Source: Pseudomonas sp. Q2-TVG4-2 (lineage in GTDB: Bacteria > Pseudomonadota > Gammaproteobacteria > Pseudomonadales > Pseudomonadaceae). Taken from it: a DNA stretch of 64,000 bases. Within the stretch, counting starts at the first letter, position 1, and each line of letters starts with the position of its first letter. Below are positions 18,606 to 27,187 of this stretch, in pieces. The stretch covers positions 208,524 through 272,523 of the forward strand of contig NZ_LGLW01000002.1 in assembly GCF_013620795.1 (NCBI RefSeq), given 5' to 3'. A program made the position numbers and the translations under genes. Below the pieces are notes generated by a model, which saw nothing but the letters and a program-made list of their open reading frames with translations, was not told the origin of the DNA and did not search any database.

Positions 18606-18637
18606 TATCAAATGATCTTTTTTGAGATCACTTGATA
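18606..18637. promoter_or_regulatory. Palindrome in the fliM-lafK divergent region
   Basis: TATCAAATGATCT at 18606-18618 pairs with AGATCACTTGATA at 18625-18637, with one mismatch and a 6-base loop. It sits in AT-rich DNA between two divergent flagellar operons, so an operator is more likely than a terminator. No binding protein can be named. Confidence 0.5.
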
Positions 18638-18759
18638 AGGACTGATTTAATTTTAGCGGAACTGATTGGGCGGTTCCGGGCGAGCTTGTTAACGTGCGCG
18701 CAATTGTTTCGGGGCAGTCGGCTGTCGATACTCAATCTCGTTCGGCGAGTTGGACAGAC

Positions 18760-18788
18760 AAGGCGACGGAAGTTCCGGAAAGCTTAAA
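18760..18788 (-). promoter_or_regulatory. Predicted LafS (sigma-28) promoter, fliM side
   Basis: Read on the minus strand, this is TTTAA (18788-18784), 16 bases, then GTCGCCTT (18767-18760), an exact match to the pattern before lafB and lafA. It points toward fliM but would leave a leader of about 310 bases. Its placement in the lafK/fliM intergenic region supports a real site; what it drives is inferred. Confidence 0.6.
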
Positions 18789-18871
18789 TCTTTTTTTTAT
18801 CGAAATCCGGCGTTGTGTTCGAACGGCGTATCAGCGCCAAGGTGGTCCCATTGAAAAGTGTCAGTCATGCA

Positions 18872-20257
18872 ATGAACTACTCATGCGAAGAGCTTTTTGC
18901 TCCAGCGCCGGCACGCAAGAAAATCGTTATTGTCGGTAATACCACCGAGGCGGGCGGCGAATTCCTCAACGCCGGTTTGCGCAAGGAAGGCTGTGCGGTC
19001 TTTTCTTATACCGGTCTTAATGATCTGGATAACGCCGCGCTGAAAGACGCATCGCTGGTTTTCGTATTCATCGGCGGCGTGGCAGAACAAGCCTTATATG
19101 CGCAGGTTGATTCGCTGATGCGGCGTGGCCGCAATGTCAGTGTTATTCCGGTCGTGCAATACGCGGATCAGCAGAAGGCCGCCGCGTTACTTGAACTGGG
19201 TTGTGTCGATTACCTGTTGTCGCCGTTCAGCGAAAGTCAGCTCAGCGCCCTGCTGCGCCGCCAGGAGTTCGCCGATGCCGCCCAGGAAAGCTTCGTTTCA
19301 TGCTCTCAGGCCGGCCGTCGTTTGCTGGCCATGGCCCAGCGCGTCTCGCTGACCCGCGCGCCGATTCTGATCACCGGCGAAACCGGTACCGGCAAGGAGC
19401 TGATGGCGCGTTACATCCATCGGTTCTCGGCCAGCGCCGATGCACCCTTCATTGCGGTGAACTGCGCGGCCATCCCCGAGCAAATGCTCGAATCGATCCT
19501 TTTTGGTCATGAGAAGGGCGCCTTTACCGGTGCGGTGGCGGCCCAGCCGGGCAAGTTCGAACTGGCCAACGGCGGCACGCTGCTGCTCGACGAGATCGGC
19601 GAACTGCCGCTGGGTCTGCAGGCCAAGCTGTTGCGCGTGCTGCAAGAGCAGCGTGTGGAGCGCCTCGGTGGGCGCAAGGAGATCGAACTCAACGTACGCA
19701 TCATCGCCGCAACCAACCGCGATCTGCAGCGGGAAGTGGCCGAGGGGCGTTTCCGCTCCGACCTGATGTTCCGTCTCGACGTGCTGCCGCTGCACATCAG
19801 CCCGCTGCGCGAGCGCAGGGATGACGTACTGCCGCTGGCCCGCCGTTTCGTTGCCAAGTACGCGCCGCAGGAAGCCGGTGAAGAGCTGTTCACCGCCGAG
19901 GCCTGCCGAGCATTGCTGCAACACGACTGGCCGGGCAACGCCCGCGAGCTGGAAAACACCGTGCAACGCGCCCTGGTGCTGCGCAACGGTCTGTTCATCC
20001 AGCCCCAGGATCTGGGTCTGGCGGCGCCGGCGCAGGCCGAAGTGCGGATGGAAAAACCGCAGGTGCTGTCCGCCGAGACCGGCAAGGCCGCGCTGCGTGC
20101 CAGCGGCAAGTGGGCCGAGTACCAGCACGTGATCGACACCATTCGCAAATTCGACGGACACAAGTCCAAGGCCGCGGCGAGCCTCGGTATGACTTCGCGC
20201 GCCTTGCGCTATCGCCTCAATGCCATGCGTGAGCAAGGCATTGAGCTGAATTTCTGA
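18872..20257 (+). CDS. lafK: Lateral flagellar sigma-54 activator LafK
   Basis: A 461-residue enhancer-binding protein. The N-terminal receiver-like domain (about residues 16-125) lacks the acidic pair, the phosphoacceptor Asp (FVFIGG in its place) and the Lys (LLSPF), so it is not phosphorylated in the usual way. The AAA+ domain has Walker A GETGTGKE near residue 169, the sigma-54 loop GAFTGA near 216 and LLLDEIGE. A Fis-type helix-turn-helix closes the protein ([19 protein letters not shown]). This is the architecture of LafK, which opens hook-basal-body promoters in lateral systems. A GTG at 18815 is an alternative start. Confidence 0.93.
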   Translation: MNYSCEELFAPAPARKKIVIVGNTTEAGGEFLNAGLRKEGCAVFSYTGLNDLDNAALKDASLVFVFIGGVAEQALYAQVDSLMRRGRNVSVIPVVQYADQQKAAALLELGCVDYLLSPFSESQLSALLRRQEFADAAQESFVSCSQAGRRLLAMAQRVSLTRAPILITGETGTGKELMARYIHRFSASADAPFIAVNCAAIPEQMLESILFGHEKGAFTGAVAAQPGKFELANGGTLLLDEIGELPLGLQAKLLRVLQEQRVERLGGRKEIELNVRIIAATNRDLQREVAEGRFRSDLMFRLDVLPLHISPLRERRDDVLPLARRFVAKYAPQEAGEELFTAEACRALLQHDWPGNARELENTVQRALVLRNGLFIQPQDLGLAAPAQAEVRMEKPQVLSAETGKAALRASGKWAEYQHVIDTIRKFDGHKSKAAASLGMTSRALRYRLNAMREQGIELNF

Positions 20258-20298
20258 TTTCAGACACTTTTGATTGCGGATACAGGGGAGAGCCAGCG

Positions 20299-20619
20299 AT
20301 GAGTTCAATCATGCAGGTGCAGCAGGATTTGCTGGGCCGGATGCAGCAACTCGCGGAGGTTGCCGGGAGCCCGGCGATCAAACCGGCGAGCCAAGCGGCC
20401 CCCGATGCGGGAGGCCTGTTCATGGCCGCGATGCGTTCGGTGGATACCCAGCAGCATCAAGCGAGCACGGCGATGGCGGCGGTCGACAGCGGCAAGAGCG
20501 ATGACCTGGTCGGCGCGATGATCGATAGCCAGAAGGCCAGCGTGTCGTTTTCCGCGTTGCTGCAGGTGCGCAACAAACTGACCTCGGCGTTCGATGACGT
20601 CATGAGAATGCCGCTTTGA
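20299..20619 (+). CDS. fliE: Lateral flagellar basal-body protein FliE
   Basis: A 106-residue FliE, the MS-ring to rod junction protein and an early export substrate. The C-terminal half has the family features: [20 protein letters not shown] and [20 protein letters not shown], ending in the FDDVMRMPL type of tail. It follows lafK by 41 bases and has a purine-rich ribosome binding site (GGGGAGAG). I found no convincing sigma-54 site in the short gap, so it may be co-transcribed with lafK. Confidence 0.95.
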   Translation: MSSIMQVQQDLLGRMQQLAEVAGSPAIKPASQAAPDAGGLFMAAMRSVDTQQHQASTAMAAVDSGKSDDLVGAMIDSQKASVSFSALLQVRNKLTSAFDDVMRMPL

Positions 20620-20639
20620 TCGGGCGTGAGAGCTAAAAC

Positions 20640-22316
20640 GTGTTGCAGAAAATCAAAAGCAAGCTACCCGCCGGTGGCCTCCAACTCGATCCGCGAGTAA
20701 CCCTCGCCGGCATGGCGGTGATCGCCGCTGCGCTGGCTGTGGCCGTGGCCTTCTACCTGTGGCGCGACAGCGGCTCGTTCCGCCCGCTGCATGGTGCCGG
20801 TGAGTCCTTCCCGGTCGCCGAAGTGATGCAGGTGCTCGACGGCGAGGCGGTGCAGTACCGCATCCACCCGCAGAGCGGGCAGATCCTGGTGCGCGAGGAT
20901 CAACTATCCCATGCGCGCATGCTGCTTGCCGCCAAGGGTGTGAAAGTGGCGCTGCCGGCCGGCTATGAGCTGTTCGATAAAGAAGAGCCTCTGGGTACCA
21001 GTCAGTTCGTGCAGGATGTGCGCCTCAAGCGCAGCCTGGAAGGCGAGCTCGCCCGTACCGTGATGTCGCTCAAGGGCGTGCAACATGCCCGCGTGCACCT
21101 GGCGCAGGAAGAGAACAGCTCCTTCGTGATCAGCAAGCGCGCGCCAACCAAGGCGTCGGTGATGTTGCAGCTGGAGCCCGGCTACAAGCTGGGCGCCGAT
21201 CAGGTCGGTGCCATCGTCAATCTGGTCGCCGGCAGTGTGCCCAACCTCAAGCCCGAAGATGTCGGCGTGGTCGATCAGTACGGCGCGCTGCTGTCGCGCG
21301 GGCTGAATGTTGGCGGTGGTCCGGCGCAGAACTGGCAGGCTGTCGAGGATTACCAGCAGAAGGCCGTTGCCAATATCGAGGAAGTGCTGGCACCGGTGCT
21401 GGGCAACGGCAACTACCGCATCAGCGTCGCCGCCGATATCGATTTCAGCCAGAAGGAAGAAACCGTCCAGTCGTTCGGCGAAACCCCACGCCTGCGTCGC
21501 GAGGTGCTGAGCAACGAAAGCGCGCTGGATCAACTGGCGCTGGGCATTCCCGGCTCGCTGGCCAACCGCCCGGTAGCCCCTCCGCAGGAGGGCGAGGAGC
21601 CTCCGGTCAAGGGCGAAACCAAGGGCGCCACCTCGCTGCGTGAGGAGTCGACCCGGCAGCTTGACTACGACCAGAGCGTGGTTCACGTGAAACACGCCGG
21701 CTTCACCCTGCGCCAGCAGAGCGTGGCGGTGGTGCTAAATGCTGGTGCCGCGCCCGAAGGTGGCTGGAGCGACGAGGCTCGCGCTGAGCTTGAGGCCATG
21801 GTGCGCAGCGCGGTGGGCTTCCAGCAGGCGCGTGGTGACTTGCTGACCCTCAGCGTGCTGCCTTTTGCCGCGGTGGAAACCGTTGCGCAAGAGGTGCCCT
21901 GGTGGGAAAACAGCCAGGTCCACGCGTTGGCCAAACTGGGCGTTGCTGGCCTGATCGCGTTGTTGCTGTTGCTGATCGTGGTACGCCCCGCCGTGCGCAG
22001 CCTGACCCAGCGCAACACCCCGACCGAGCCTGAGGCGGTTGCGCTGGAAGGCGCCCTGCCGGCAATGCCGGCGCCGGCCCCGATCGAAGCCGAGATGCGA
22101 GCAGCCCTGGCCAGCCCGCGGGCCAGCGGCGATGGCATACATATATTCGGCGAGCTCAACCCGCTGTCCGAGATTCGCCTGCCAGCGCCCGGTTCGGGCC
22201 TGGAGCTACAGATCGAGCACCTGCAAATGCTCGCCAAGAACGACCCGGAGCGTGTTTCGGAAGTCATCAAGCACTGGATAGGCCGCAATGAAAGAGAACT
22301 CAACCCAGCCAGCTGA
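20640..22316 (+). CDS. fliF: Lateral flagellar MS-ring protein FliF
   Basis: A 558-residue FliF with two membrane helices, near residues 24-45 (LAGMAVIAAALAVAVAFYLW) and 432-452 (GVAGLIALLLLLIVVRPAVR). Ring-building motifs between them include KRSLEGELARTVMSLKGVQH and APTKASVMLQL. The C-terminal tail that binds FliG (about residues 520-558) overlaps the start of fliG by 29 bases. The GTG at 20640 gives the expected N-terminal length. FliF forms the inner-membrane platform on which the rotor and export gate assemble. Confidence 0.95.
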   Translation: MLQKIKSKLPAGGLQLDPRVTLAGMAVIAAALAVAVAFYLWRDSGSFRPLHGAGESFPVAEVMQVLDGEAVQYRIHPQSGQILVREDQLSHARMLLAAKGVKVALPAGYELFDKEEPLGTSQFVQDVRLKRSLEGELARTVMSLKGVQHARVHLAQEENSSFVISKRAPTKASVMLQLEPGYKLGADQVGAIVNLVAGSVPNLKPEDVGVVDQYGALLSRGLNVGGGPAQNWQAVEDYQQKAVANIEEVLAPVLGNGNYRISVAADIDFSQKEETVQSFGETPRLRREVLSNESALDQLALGIPGSLANRPVAPPQEGEEPPVKGETKGATSLREESTRQLDYDQSVVHVKHAGFTLRQQSVAVVLNAGAAPEGGWSDEARAELEAMVRSAVGFQQARGDLLTLSVLPFAAVETVAQEVPWWENSQVHALAKLGVAGLIALLLLLIVVRPAVRSLTQRNTPTEPEAVALEGALPAMPAPAPIEAEMRAALASPRASGDGIHIFGELNPLSEIRLPAPGSGLELQIEHLQMLAKNDPERVSEVIKHWIGRNERELNPAS

Positions 22317-23355
22317 GTCGGCTACCGGCTCAAGCAAGGAGATCAAACCGCGTCCGGTACAGCTGCGCTCGGTGAGCTCGCTGGACCAGGCGGCCATCCT
22401 CATGCTGAGCATGGGCGATGACATCTCCGCCGGCATCCTGCGCAACTTCTCCCGCGAGGAAATCATCAGCATCAGCCAGGCCATGGCGCGCCTGTCCAAC
22501 GTCAAGCAGCCGATGGTGTCCGACGTGATCAGCCGCTTCTTCGACGATTACAAGGAGCAGAGCAGCATCAAGGGCGCGTCGCGTACCTACTTGTCAGGCA
22601 TGCTCGGCAAGGCGCTGGGTGGCGACATCACCCGCTCGCTGCTCGATTCGATCTATGGCGAGGAGATCCGCGCCAAGATGGCCAAAATGGAATGGCTCGA
22701 TCCGAAGCAGTTCGCGGCGCTGATCGCCAAGGAGCACGCGCAGATGCAGGCCGTGTTCCTCGCGTTCCTGCCGCCGGGCATGGCCACCGACGTGCTCGAG
22801 TGCATGCCGGCTGAGCGCCAGGACGAGCTGCTCTACCGCATCGCCAACCTCAACGAGGTCAACAGCGACGTCATCGCCGAGCTCGAGCAGCTCATCGATC
22901 GCAGCCTGCAGGTGCTGTCGAACCAGGGCTCACAGGTGCGCGGCGTGAAGCAGGCGGCGGACATCATGAACCGCTTCAAGGGCAATCGTGACCAGATGTT
23001 CGAATTGCTGCGCGCCCACAACGAAGAGCTGGTGAGCAAGATCGAAGACGAGATGTATGACTTCTTCATTCTCTCCCGGCAGAACCAGGATGTGCTGCAA
23101 ACCCTGCTGGAAGTGATTCCGCTGGAAGAATGGGTGGTCGCCCTCAAGGGCGCCGAGCCGGAGCTGGTCCGCGCGATTCAGGGCGCGATGCCCAAGCGTC
23201 AGGCGCAGCAGATGGAATCGATCAACCGTCGCCAGGGCCCGGTGCCGCTGTCGCGGGTCGAGCAGGTGCGCAAGGACATCATGGCGGTGGTCCGCGAGAT
23301 GTCTACCGATGGCGACCTGCAGGTTCAGTTGTTCCGCGAACAGACGGTCGAGTAA
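22288..23355 (+). CDS. fliG: Lateral flagellar rotor protein FliG
   Basis: A 355-residue FliG, somewhat longer than usual because of a hydrophilic N-terminal leader of about 25 residues. The N-terminal FliF-binding part, the middle part that contacts FliM, and the C-terminal torque domain (DEMYDFFILSRQNQDVLQTL, EEWVVALKGAEPELVRAI) are all present. The torque helix is divergent from polar FliG, which fits pairing with the dedicated LafT/LafU stator. It overlaps fliF and is followed by fliH 6 bases later. Confidence 0.94.
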   Translation: MKENSTQPAESATGSSKEIKPRPVQLRSVSSLDQAAILMLSMGDDISAGILRNFSREEIISISQAMARLSNVKQPMVSDVISRFFDDYKEQSSIKGASRTYLSGMLGKALGGDITRSLLDSIYGEEIRAKMAKMEWLDPKQFAALIAKEHAQMQAVFLAFLPPGMATDVLECMPAERQDELLYRIANLNEVNSDVIAELEQLIDRSLQVLSNQGSQVRGVKQAADIMNRFKGNRDQMFELLRAHNEELVSKIEDEMYDFFILSRQNQDVLQTLLEVIPLEEWVVALKGAEPELVRAIQGAMPKRQAQQMESINRRQGPVPLSRVEQVRKDIMAVVREMSTDGDLQVQLFREQTVE

Positions 23356-23361
23356 GCGCCG

Positions 23362-24060
23362 ATGAGCATCAAGATCATCAAGGGCGAAGGCCGCTCCTGG
23401 CGCCCGTTCCGCTTTCCGCCACGGGTCAGAACCGCGGCAGAGCTGGCGGACAGCGTTGCCGGCGACCCGGCCGCGCTGCAGCGCGCTGTTGCCGATGGCT
23501 TTCAGGAAGGCATCGACAAGGGTTACGAACAGGGTCTGGAGCAGGGCCGTGAAGCCGGTCACCGTGAAGGCTTCGAGCGTGGGGTGGAGGATGGCAAGGC
23601 GATCGGCCGAGAAGAGGGCCGCGCCCTGGGTCGCCAGGCTTTCGACCAGGCGGCCCGGCCGATGGACGATCTGGTCGAGCGCTTCGAGCGCTTTCGGCAG
23701 GAATTTGAACAAGCGCGTCGTGAGCAGCTGCTCGAGCTGGTGCAGAAGGTCTCCAAGCAGGTGATCCGCTGCGAGCTGACCCTGCATCCGACGCAATTGC
23801 TGTCGCTGGCCGAGGATGCCCTGGCAGCCATGCCCGGCGATCAGGACGATGTGCGCATCCTGCTCAACCCCGAAGAATGCAACCGGATCAAGGAGTTGGC
23901 GCCCGAACGCGCCGCTGCATGGCGTTTGGTGCCGGACGACAAACTCGCCCTCGGCGAATGCCGTGTGATCACCGCCGAATCGGAAGCCGACATCGGCTGT
24001 CAGCAGCGTCTGGATTCGTGCATGGATACGCTGGCCGAACACATCAGGGCAGAGGGCTGA
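23362..24060 (+). CDS. fliH: Lateral flagellar export ATPase regulator FliH
   Basis: A 232-residue FliH. The central region (about residues 50-95) has the run of GxxxG spacings typical of FliH (KGYEQGLEQGREAGHREGFE). A coiled segment and a V-ATPase subunit E-like C-terminal domain follow. FliH binds and restrains the FliI ATPase and links it to the C-ring. It ends 1 base before the fliI start. Confidence 0.93.
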   Translation: MSIKIIKGEGRSWRPFRFPPRVRTAAELADSVAGDPAALQRAVADGFQEGIDKGYEQGLEQGREAGHREGFERGVEDGKAIGREEGRALGRQAFDQAARPMDDLVERFERFRQEFEQARREQLLELVQKVSKQVIRCELTLHPTQLLSLAEDALAAMPGDQDDVRILLNPEECNRIKELAPERAAAWRLVPDDKLALGECRVITAESEADIGCQQRLDSCMDTLAEHIRAEG

Positions 24061-24061
24061 T

Positions 24062-25393
24062 ATGTCCCTGCGCGAGAGCTTCCGGCTCGACGAGGCATTG
24101 CGCTCGCTGGATACGGTGCAGCTGGCCAAGGTCAGCGGCCGGCTGGTGCGGGTGTCCGGCATGCTGCTGGAAAGCCTCGGCTGTCAACGCATGACAGGGC
24201 AGCGCTGCTTCGTCGAACAGGGCGACGGCAGCATGCTCGAAGCGCAGGTCGTGGGCTTCAATCGCGACATCACCTATTTGATGCCCTTCAAGAAACCCGT
24301 CGGGTTGACCTCCGGCTCCCGCGTGTTCCCAGCGCCGGACGACGCCAAGCTGCACATCGACGAATCCTGGTTGGGGCGGGTAGTCAACGGTCTCGGCGAG
24401 CCGCTGGACGAAATGGGCAAGCTCAGCGGGCGTGACCCGCTGCCCACCGAGCTGCCCTCGGTCAACCCGCTCAAGCGCAAGCCGGTAAGCGAACCGCTGG
24501 ACGTCGGGGTGCGGGCGATCAATGCCATGCTCACGCTCGGCAAGGGCCAGCGCGTCGGCCTGTTCGCCGGTTCCGGCGTCGGTAAGAGCGTGCTGCTGGG
24601 CATGATTACGCGGCAGACCAAGGCCGACGTCGTAGTGGTCGGGCTGATCGGCGAGCGCGGCCGCGAAGTGCAGGAGTTCCTGCTGCATTCGCTGGGCGAA
24701 GAAGGCTTGAAAAAAGCCGTGGTGGTGGTCGCGCCGGCCAATGAATCGCCGCTGATGCGCCTCAAGGCCACCGAGCTGTGTCACAGCATCGCCGCCTATT
24801 TTCGCGACCAGGGCAACGATGTGCTGCTGCTGGTCGATTCGCTGACCCGCTATGCCATGGCCCAGCGCGAGATCGCCCTGGCGCTGGGTGAGCCGCCGGC
24901 GACCAAGGGCTATCCGCCGTCGGTGTTCGGCATGCTGCCGGAACTGGTGGAAAGCGCCGGCAACGGCGCCAATGACAATGGCAGCCTCAGCGCGCTGTAT
25001 ACGGTGCTCGCCGAAGGCGACGACCAGCAGGACCCGATCGTCGATTGCGCGCGGGCGATTCTCGACGGCCATATCGTGCTGTCGCGGCGCCTGGCCGATG
25101 CCGGCCATTACCCGGCCATCGACATTTGCGCCTCGGTCAGCCGCTGCATGAGCCAGGTCAGCCAGCCGCCGCACCTGGGCGCTGCGCGCCAGCTCAAAGA
25201 GTTCTACAGCACCTACGAGAAGATCAGGGAGCTGATCCCGCTGGGTGGTTACAGCCCGGGTGCGGACATCAAGACCGATCGCGCCGTGCAGCTGGCGCCC
25301 ACTATCGAGCGCTTCCTGCGCCAGGAAGTGGGCGAAGCGGCGGAGCTCGAAACCAGCCTCACCATCCTGCAGAGCATCATCAGGAAACCATGA
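24062..25393 (+). CDS. fliI: Lateral flagellar export ATPase FliI
   Basis: A 443-residue ATPase of the F1-beta/type III secretion family. Walker A GLFAGSGVGKSVLLG lies at about residues 166-180, and LLLVDSLTRYAMAQREIALA is the Walker B and family signature. ATP hydrolysis promotes delivery of substrates to the export gate. Its stop overlaps the fliJ start (ATGA), so the two are translationally coupled. Confidence 0.96.
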   Translation: MSLRESFRLDEALRSLDTVQLAKVSGRLVRVSGMLLESLGCQRMTGQRCFVEQGDGSMLEAQVVGFNRDITYLMPFKKPVGLTSGSRVFPAPDDAKLHIDESWLGRVVNGLGEPLDEMGKLSGRDPLPTELPSVNPLKRKPVSEPLDVGVRAINAMLTLGKGQRVGLFAGSGVGKSVLLGMITRQTKADVVVVGLIGERGREVQEFLLHSLGEEGLKKAVVVVAPANESPLMRLKATELCHSIAAYFRDQGNDVLLLVDSLTRYAMAQREIALALGEPPATKGYPPSVFGMLPELVESAGNGANDNGSLSALYTVLAEGDDQQDPIVDCARAILDGHIVLSRRLADAGHYPAIDICASVSRCMSQVSQPPHLGAARQLKEFYSTYEKIRELIPLGGYSPGADIKTDRAVQLAPTIERFLRQEVGEAAELETSLTILQSIIRKP

Positions 25394-25815
25394 AGCAGCA
25401 GATCGAAACGCTCACGCGCCTGGCCAGCCTGCGCGGCAACCGGGTCAAGCAGATGCTCGGCCAAGTTCAGTATCAGCAGAACCTCTGCCAGCGCTATCGC
25501 AACAACATTGCTGGCTTGAGCCGTCTCTGTGGCTTTAGCGTGCCGATGAATACCCCGCTGCAGCGCGACAACCAGCAGCGCTACAAGGCCACGCTGTACA
25601 AGATGGTCGAACTGCAGCGCCGTGAACTGGCCGTGGCCGAGCAGGCCTTAGGACGCATCCAGCAGGAGTTGATGCAGGCCATGCGCAGCGAGAAGGTCGT
25701 CGAGCATGTGATCGACGCGAAGATGCAGCAGTGGCAACAACTGCTGGCCGCGCAGGAGCAGAAGATTCAGGATGGTTTGGCGGCGCAGAGCTGGTGGCGG
25801 AACCGGATCGCCTAG
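25390..25815 (+). CDS. fliJ: Lateral flagellar export protein FliJ
   Basis: A 141-residue, highly charged and Gln-rich coiled-coil protein, the size and composition expected of FliJ. FliJ forms the stalk of the export ATPase and escorts chaperones. Sequence conservation in this family is low. The call rests mainly on the fliEFGHIJ gene order, the 4-base overlap with fliI and the coiled-coil character. It ends the operon; a REP doublet follows. Confidence 0.88.
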   Translation: MKQQIETLTRLASLRGNRVKQMLGQVQYQQNLCQRYRNNIAGLSRLCGFSVPMNTPLQRDNQQRYKATLYKMVELQRRELAVAEQALGRIQQELMQAMRSEKVVEHVIDAKMQQWQQLLAAQEQKIQDGLAAQSWWRNRIA

Positions 25816-25842
25816 GAGCATCGGTCGCTTCGGCCCGGCATT

Positions 25843-25907
25843 GTAGGCGCCCGCTTGCTGGCGATCATGGGCTTGCGCCACGGCGGATCGCCAGCAAGAG
25901 CTCGGCG
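25843..25907. repeat. REP doublet after fliJ
   Basis: GTAGGCGCCCGCTTGCTGGCGATC at 25843-25866 faces GGATCGCCAGCAAGAGCTCGGCG at 25885-25907, an imperfect inverted pair of the pseudomonad REP type at the operon end. Confidence 0.8.
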
Positions 25908-25953
25908 ACGAGGACCCGCCCCGTACCACTCGTCCGTGCGTTTGCAAAAAAGA

Positions 25954-25982
25954 TTTAAGTTATCCGCCCGAGCGGTCGCTTG
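25954..25982 (+). promoter_or_regulatory. Predicted LafS (sigma-28) promoter of flgMN
   Basis: TTTAA at 25954-25958, 16 bases, then GTCGCTTG at 25975-25982, ending 33 bases before the flgM ATG. Spacing matches TAAA-N15-GCCGATAA of sigma-28, while the -10 differs and matches the lafA and lafB sites. Confidence 0.72.
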
Positions 25983-26015
25983 TTAGGCAGTAACCACCGA
26001 GTTGGAACGAAAATC

Positions 26016-26291
26016 ATGGAAATCAGCCGGCACTTCAAGCCCGCCTCCGTCACCCCTACCGAGCTCGCCTCGGTTCGTCAGGCCTCCGCCCGTCCCGCTG
26101 CCCAGCCGGCGGCCCGTCAGGCCGAAAGCCTGCCGCTGGAGCAGATGCACGAAGCCTTGCGCGCCATGCCCGAGGTCGATCTGGATCGCGTCGCGGCGAT
26201 CAAGCAGGCCCTGCAGCGCGGCGAGATCAGCACCAATCCGGGCGAGCTGGCGGGCAGTATGCTCAGCTATCACCGCGGGAATGATGCGTGA
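26016..26291 (+). CDS. flgM: Lateral anti-sigma-28 factor FlgM
   Basis: A 91-residue FlgM. A disordered, Ala- and Gln-rich N-terminal half is followed by the sigma-binding helices (QMHEALRAMPEVDLDRVAAI, QALQRGEISTNPGELAGSML). VDxxRVxxIKxAxxxGxxxxNPxxLA is the family signature. FlgM holds sigma-28 (LafS) inactive and is exported when the hook is complete. The ATG at 26016 lies just after a predicted LafS promoter, which implies feedback control. It overlaps flgN by 4 bases. Confidence 0.94.
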   Translation: MEISRHFKPASVTPTELASVRQASARPAAQPAARQAESLPLEQMHEALRAMPEVDLDRVAAIKQALQRGEISTNPGELAGSMLSYHRGNDA

Positions 26292-26728
26292 ACCAGCGTG
26301 ACAAGCTGCTGACGGTTGTCGATGACGATCTGCAGCAGGACTGTGGCGACTACCTCGCCCTTCGCGAACTGATGCAGGCGCTCTACGGTCACCTGCTGGA
26401 GCGCGACGTTCCTGAGATCGATCGCATCAATTTGCAGATCACCGTTCGCGTCGAAGCCATCGCCGCGCGGGCACAGCGCCGCAGCAAGGTGCTGGCTGCC
26501 TTCCGCCTCGAGCCGACCGGTGTCGGCATGCGCCGCCTGCTCTCCAGCTGCTCGGGTGAGCGCGGCGAATCGTTGCAACAGCACTGGCAGCAGGTCGGCG
26601 ACCTCGCCATGCAATGCCAGCAGTTCAACGAACGCAACGGCAAACTGCTCGCTATGCACCACGACATTCTGCAACAGCTGCTTGCTGGCGGTCAGGACGC
26701 ACGGCTCTATTCGCCGCAGGCGTACTGA
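26288..26728 (+). CDS. flgN: Lateral flagellar chaperone FlgN
   Basis: A 146-residue, all-helical acidic protein starting at a GTG that overlaps the flgM stop. Length, helical heptad pattern and the flgM-flgN pairing identify it as FlgN, the export chaperone for the hook-filament junction proteins FlgK and FlgL. Sequence conservation is low, so the context carries much of the weight. Here flgMN lies between fliJ and lafB instead of next to flgA. Confidence 0.87.
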   Translation: MNQRDKLLTVVDDDLQQDCGDYLALRELMQALYGHLLERDVPEIDRINLQITVRVEAIAARAQRRSKVLAAFRLEPTGVGMRRLLSSCSGERGESLQQHWQQVGDLAMQCQQFNERNGKLLAMHHDILQQLLAGGQDARLYSPQAY

Positions 26729-26774
26729 GGCAAAAAAAGCGCCCCCGTACTCTTATGAAAATGCTCAGGCCTGT

Positions 26775-26914
26775 GGGTCGCCAGCAAGCTGGCGCCTACG
26801 GGGGCGGCTGTCGCATCCGCCTGTTCTGACATCAATCCGCACGCCGCCCGGCAGGTTTGGCACTGATCATCGAAGCACACGCTGCTTTTCGTAGGCGCCA
26901 GTTCGCTGGCGATC
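26775..26914. repeat. REP doublet after flgN
   Basis: GGGTCGCCAGCAAGCTGGCGCCTAC at 26775-26799 and GTAGGCGCCAGTTCGCTGGCGATC at 26891-26914 form an inverted pair about 90 bases apart, within the flgN-lafB gap. Confidence 0.82.
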
Positions 26915-26989
26915 GAGGTTTGCAGGCGCAACTCTGTCTGGGCACCACTTCGCCTTTCTGGCGAAGAATTAATCCTTTTCGGTCGCCGC

Positions 26990-27018
26990 TTTAACTAGCG
27001 CGCCTCTGACGTCGCCTT
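26990..27018 (+). promoter_or_regulatory. Predicted LafS (sigma-28) promoter of the lafB operon
   Basis: TTTAA at 26990-26994, 16 bases, then GTCGCCTT at 27011-27018. This is an exact match to the lafA promoter core. It lies about 170 bases before lafB, so the leader is long. Within it, CAGGCGGAAACGGCCTTTCC at 27045-27064 is repeated at 37485-37504 in flgA. Confidence 0.75.
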
Positions 27019-27187
27019 TACCGAGAGATGCTCCGCCATCGGCACAGGCGGAAACGGCCTTTCCCCGTTTCCTCGTCACGTCGCGTTGCGGAAGCCTTTT
27101 TTCTGCATGGTTGCCGTCGAATGCCCCTATACGGGCTTTCCCGACCTGGCATCCATTTTGCTCTACCAAACATAAGAGGGGATGGTG

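Noticed and set aside
20262..20282. Sigma-54-like GACAC...TTGC sequence before fliE
   Set aside because: The GG is not intact and the spacing is off by one base, which sigma-54 promoters do not tolerate.
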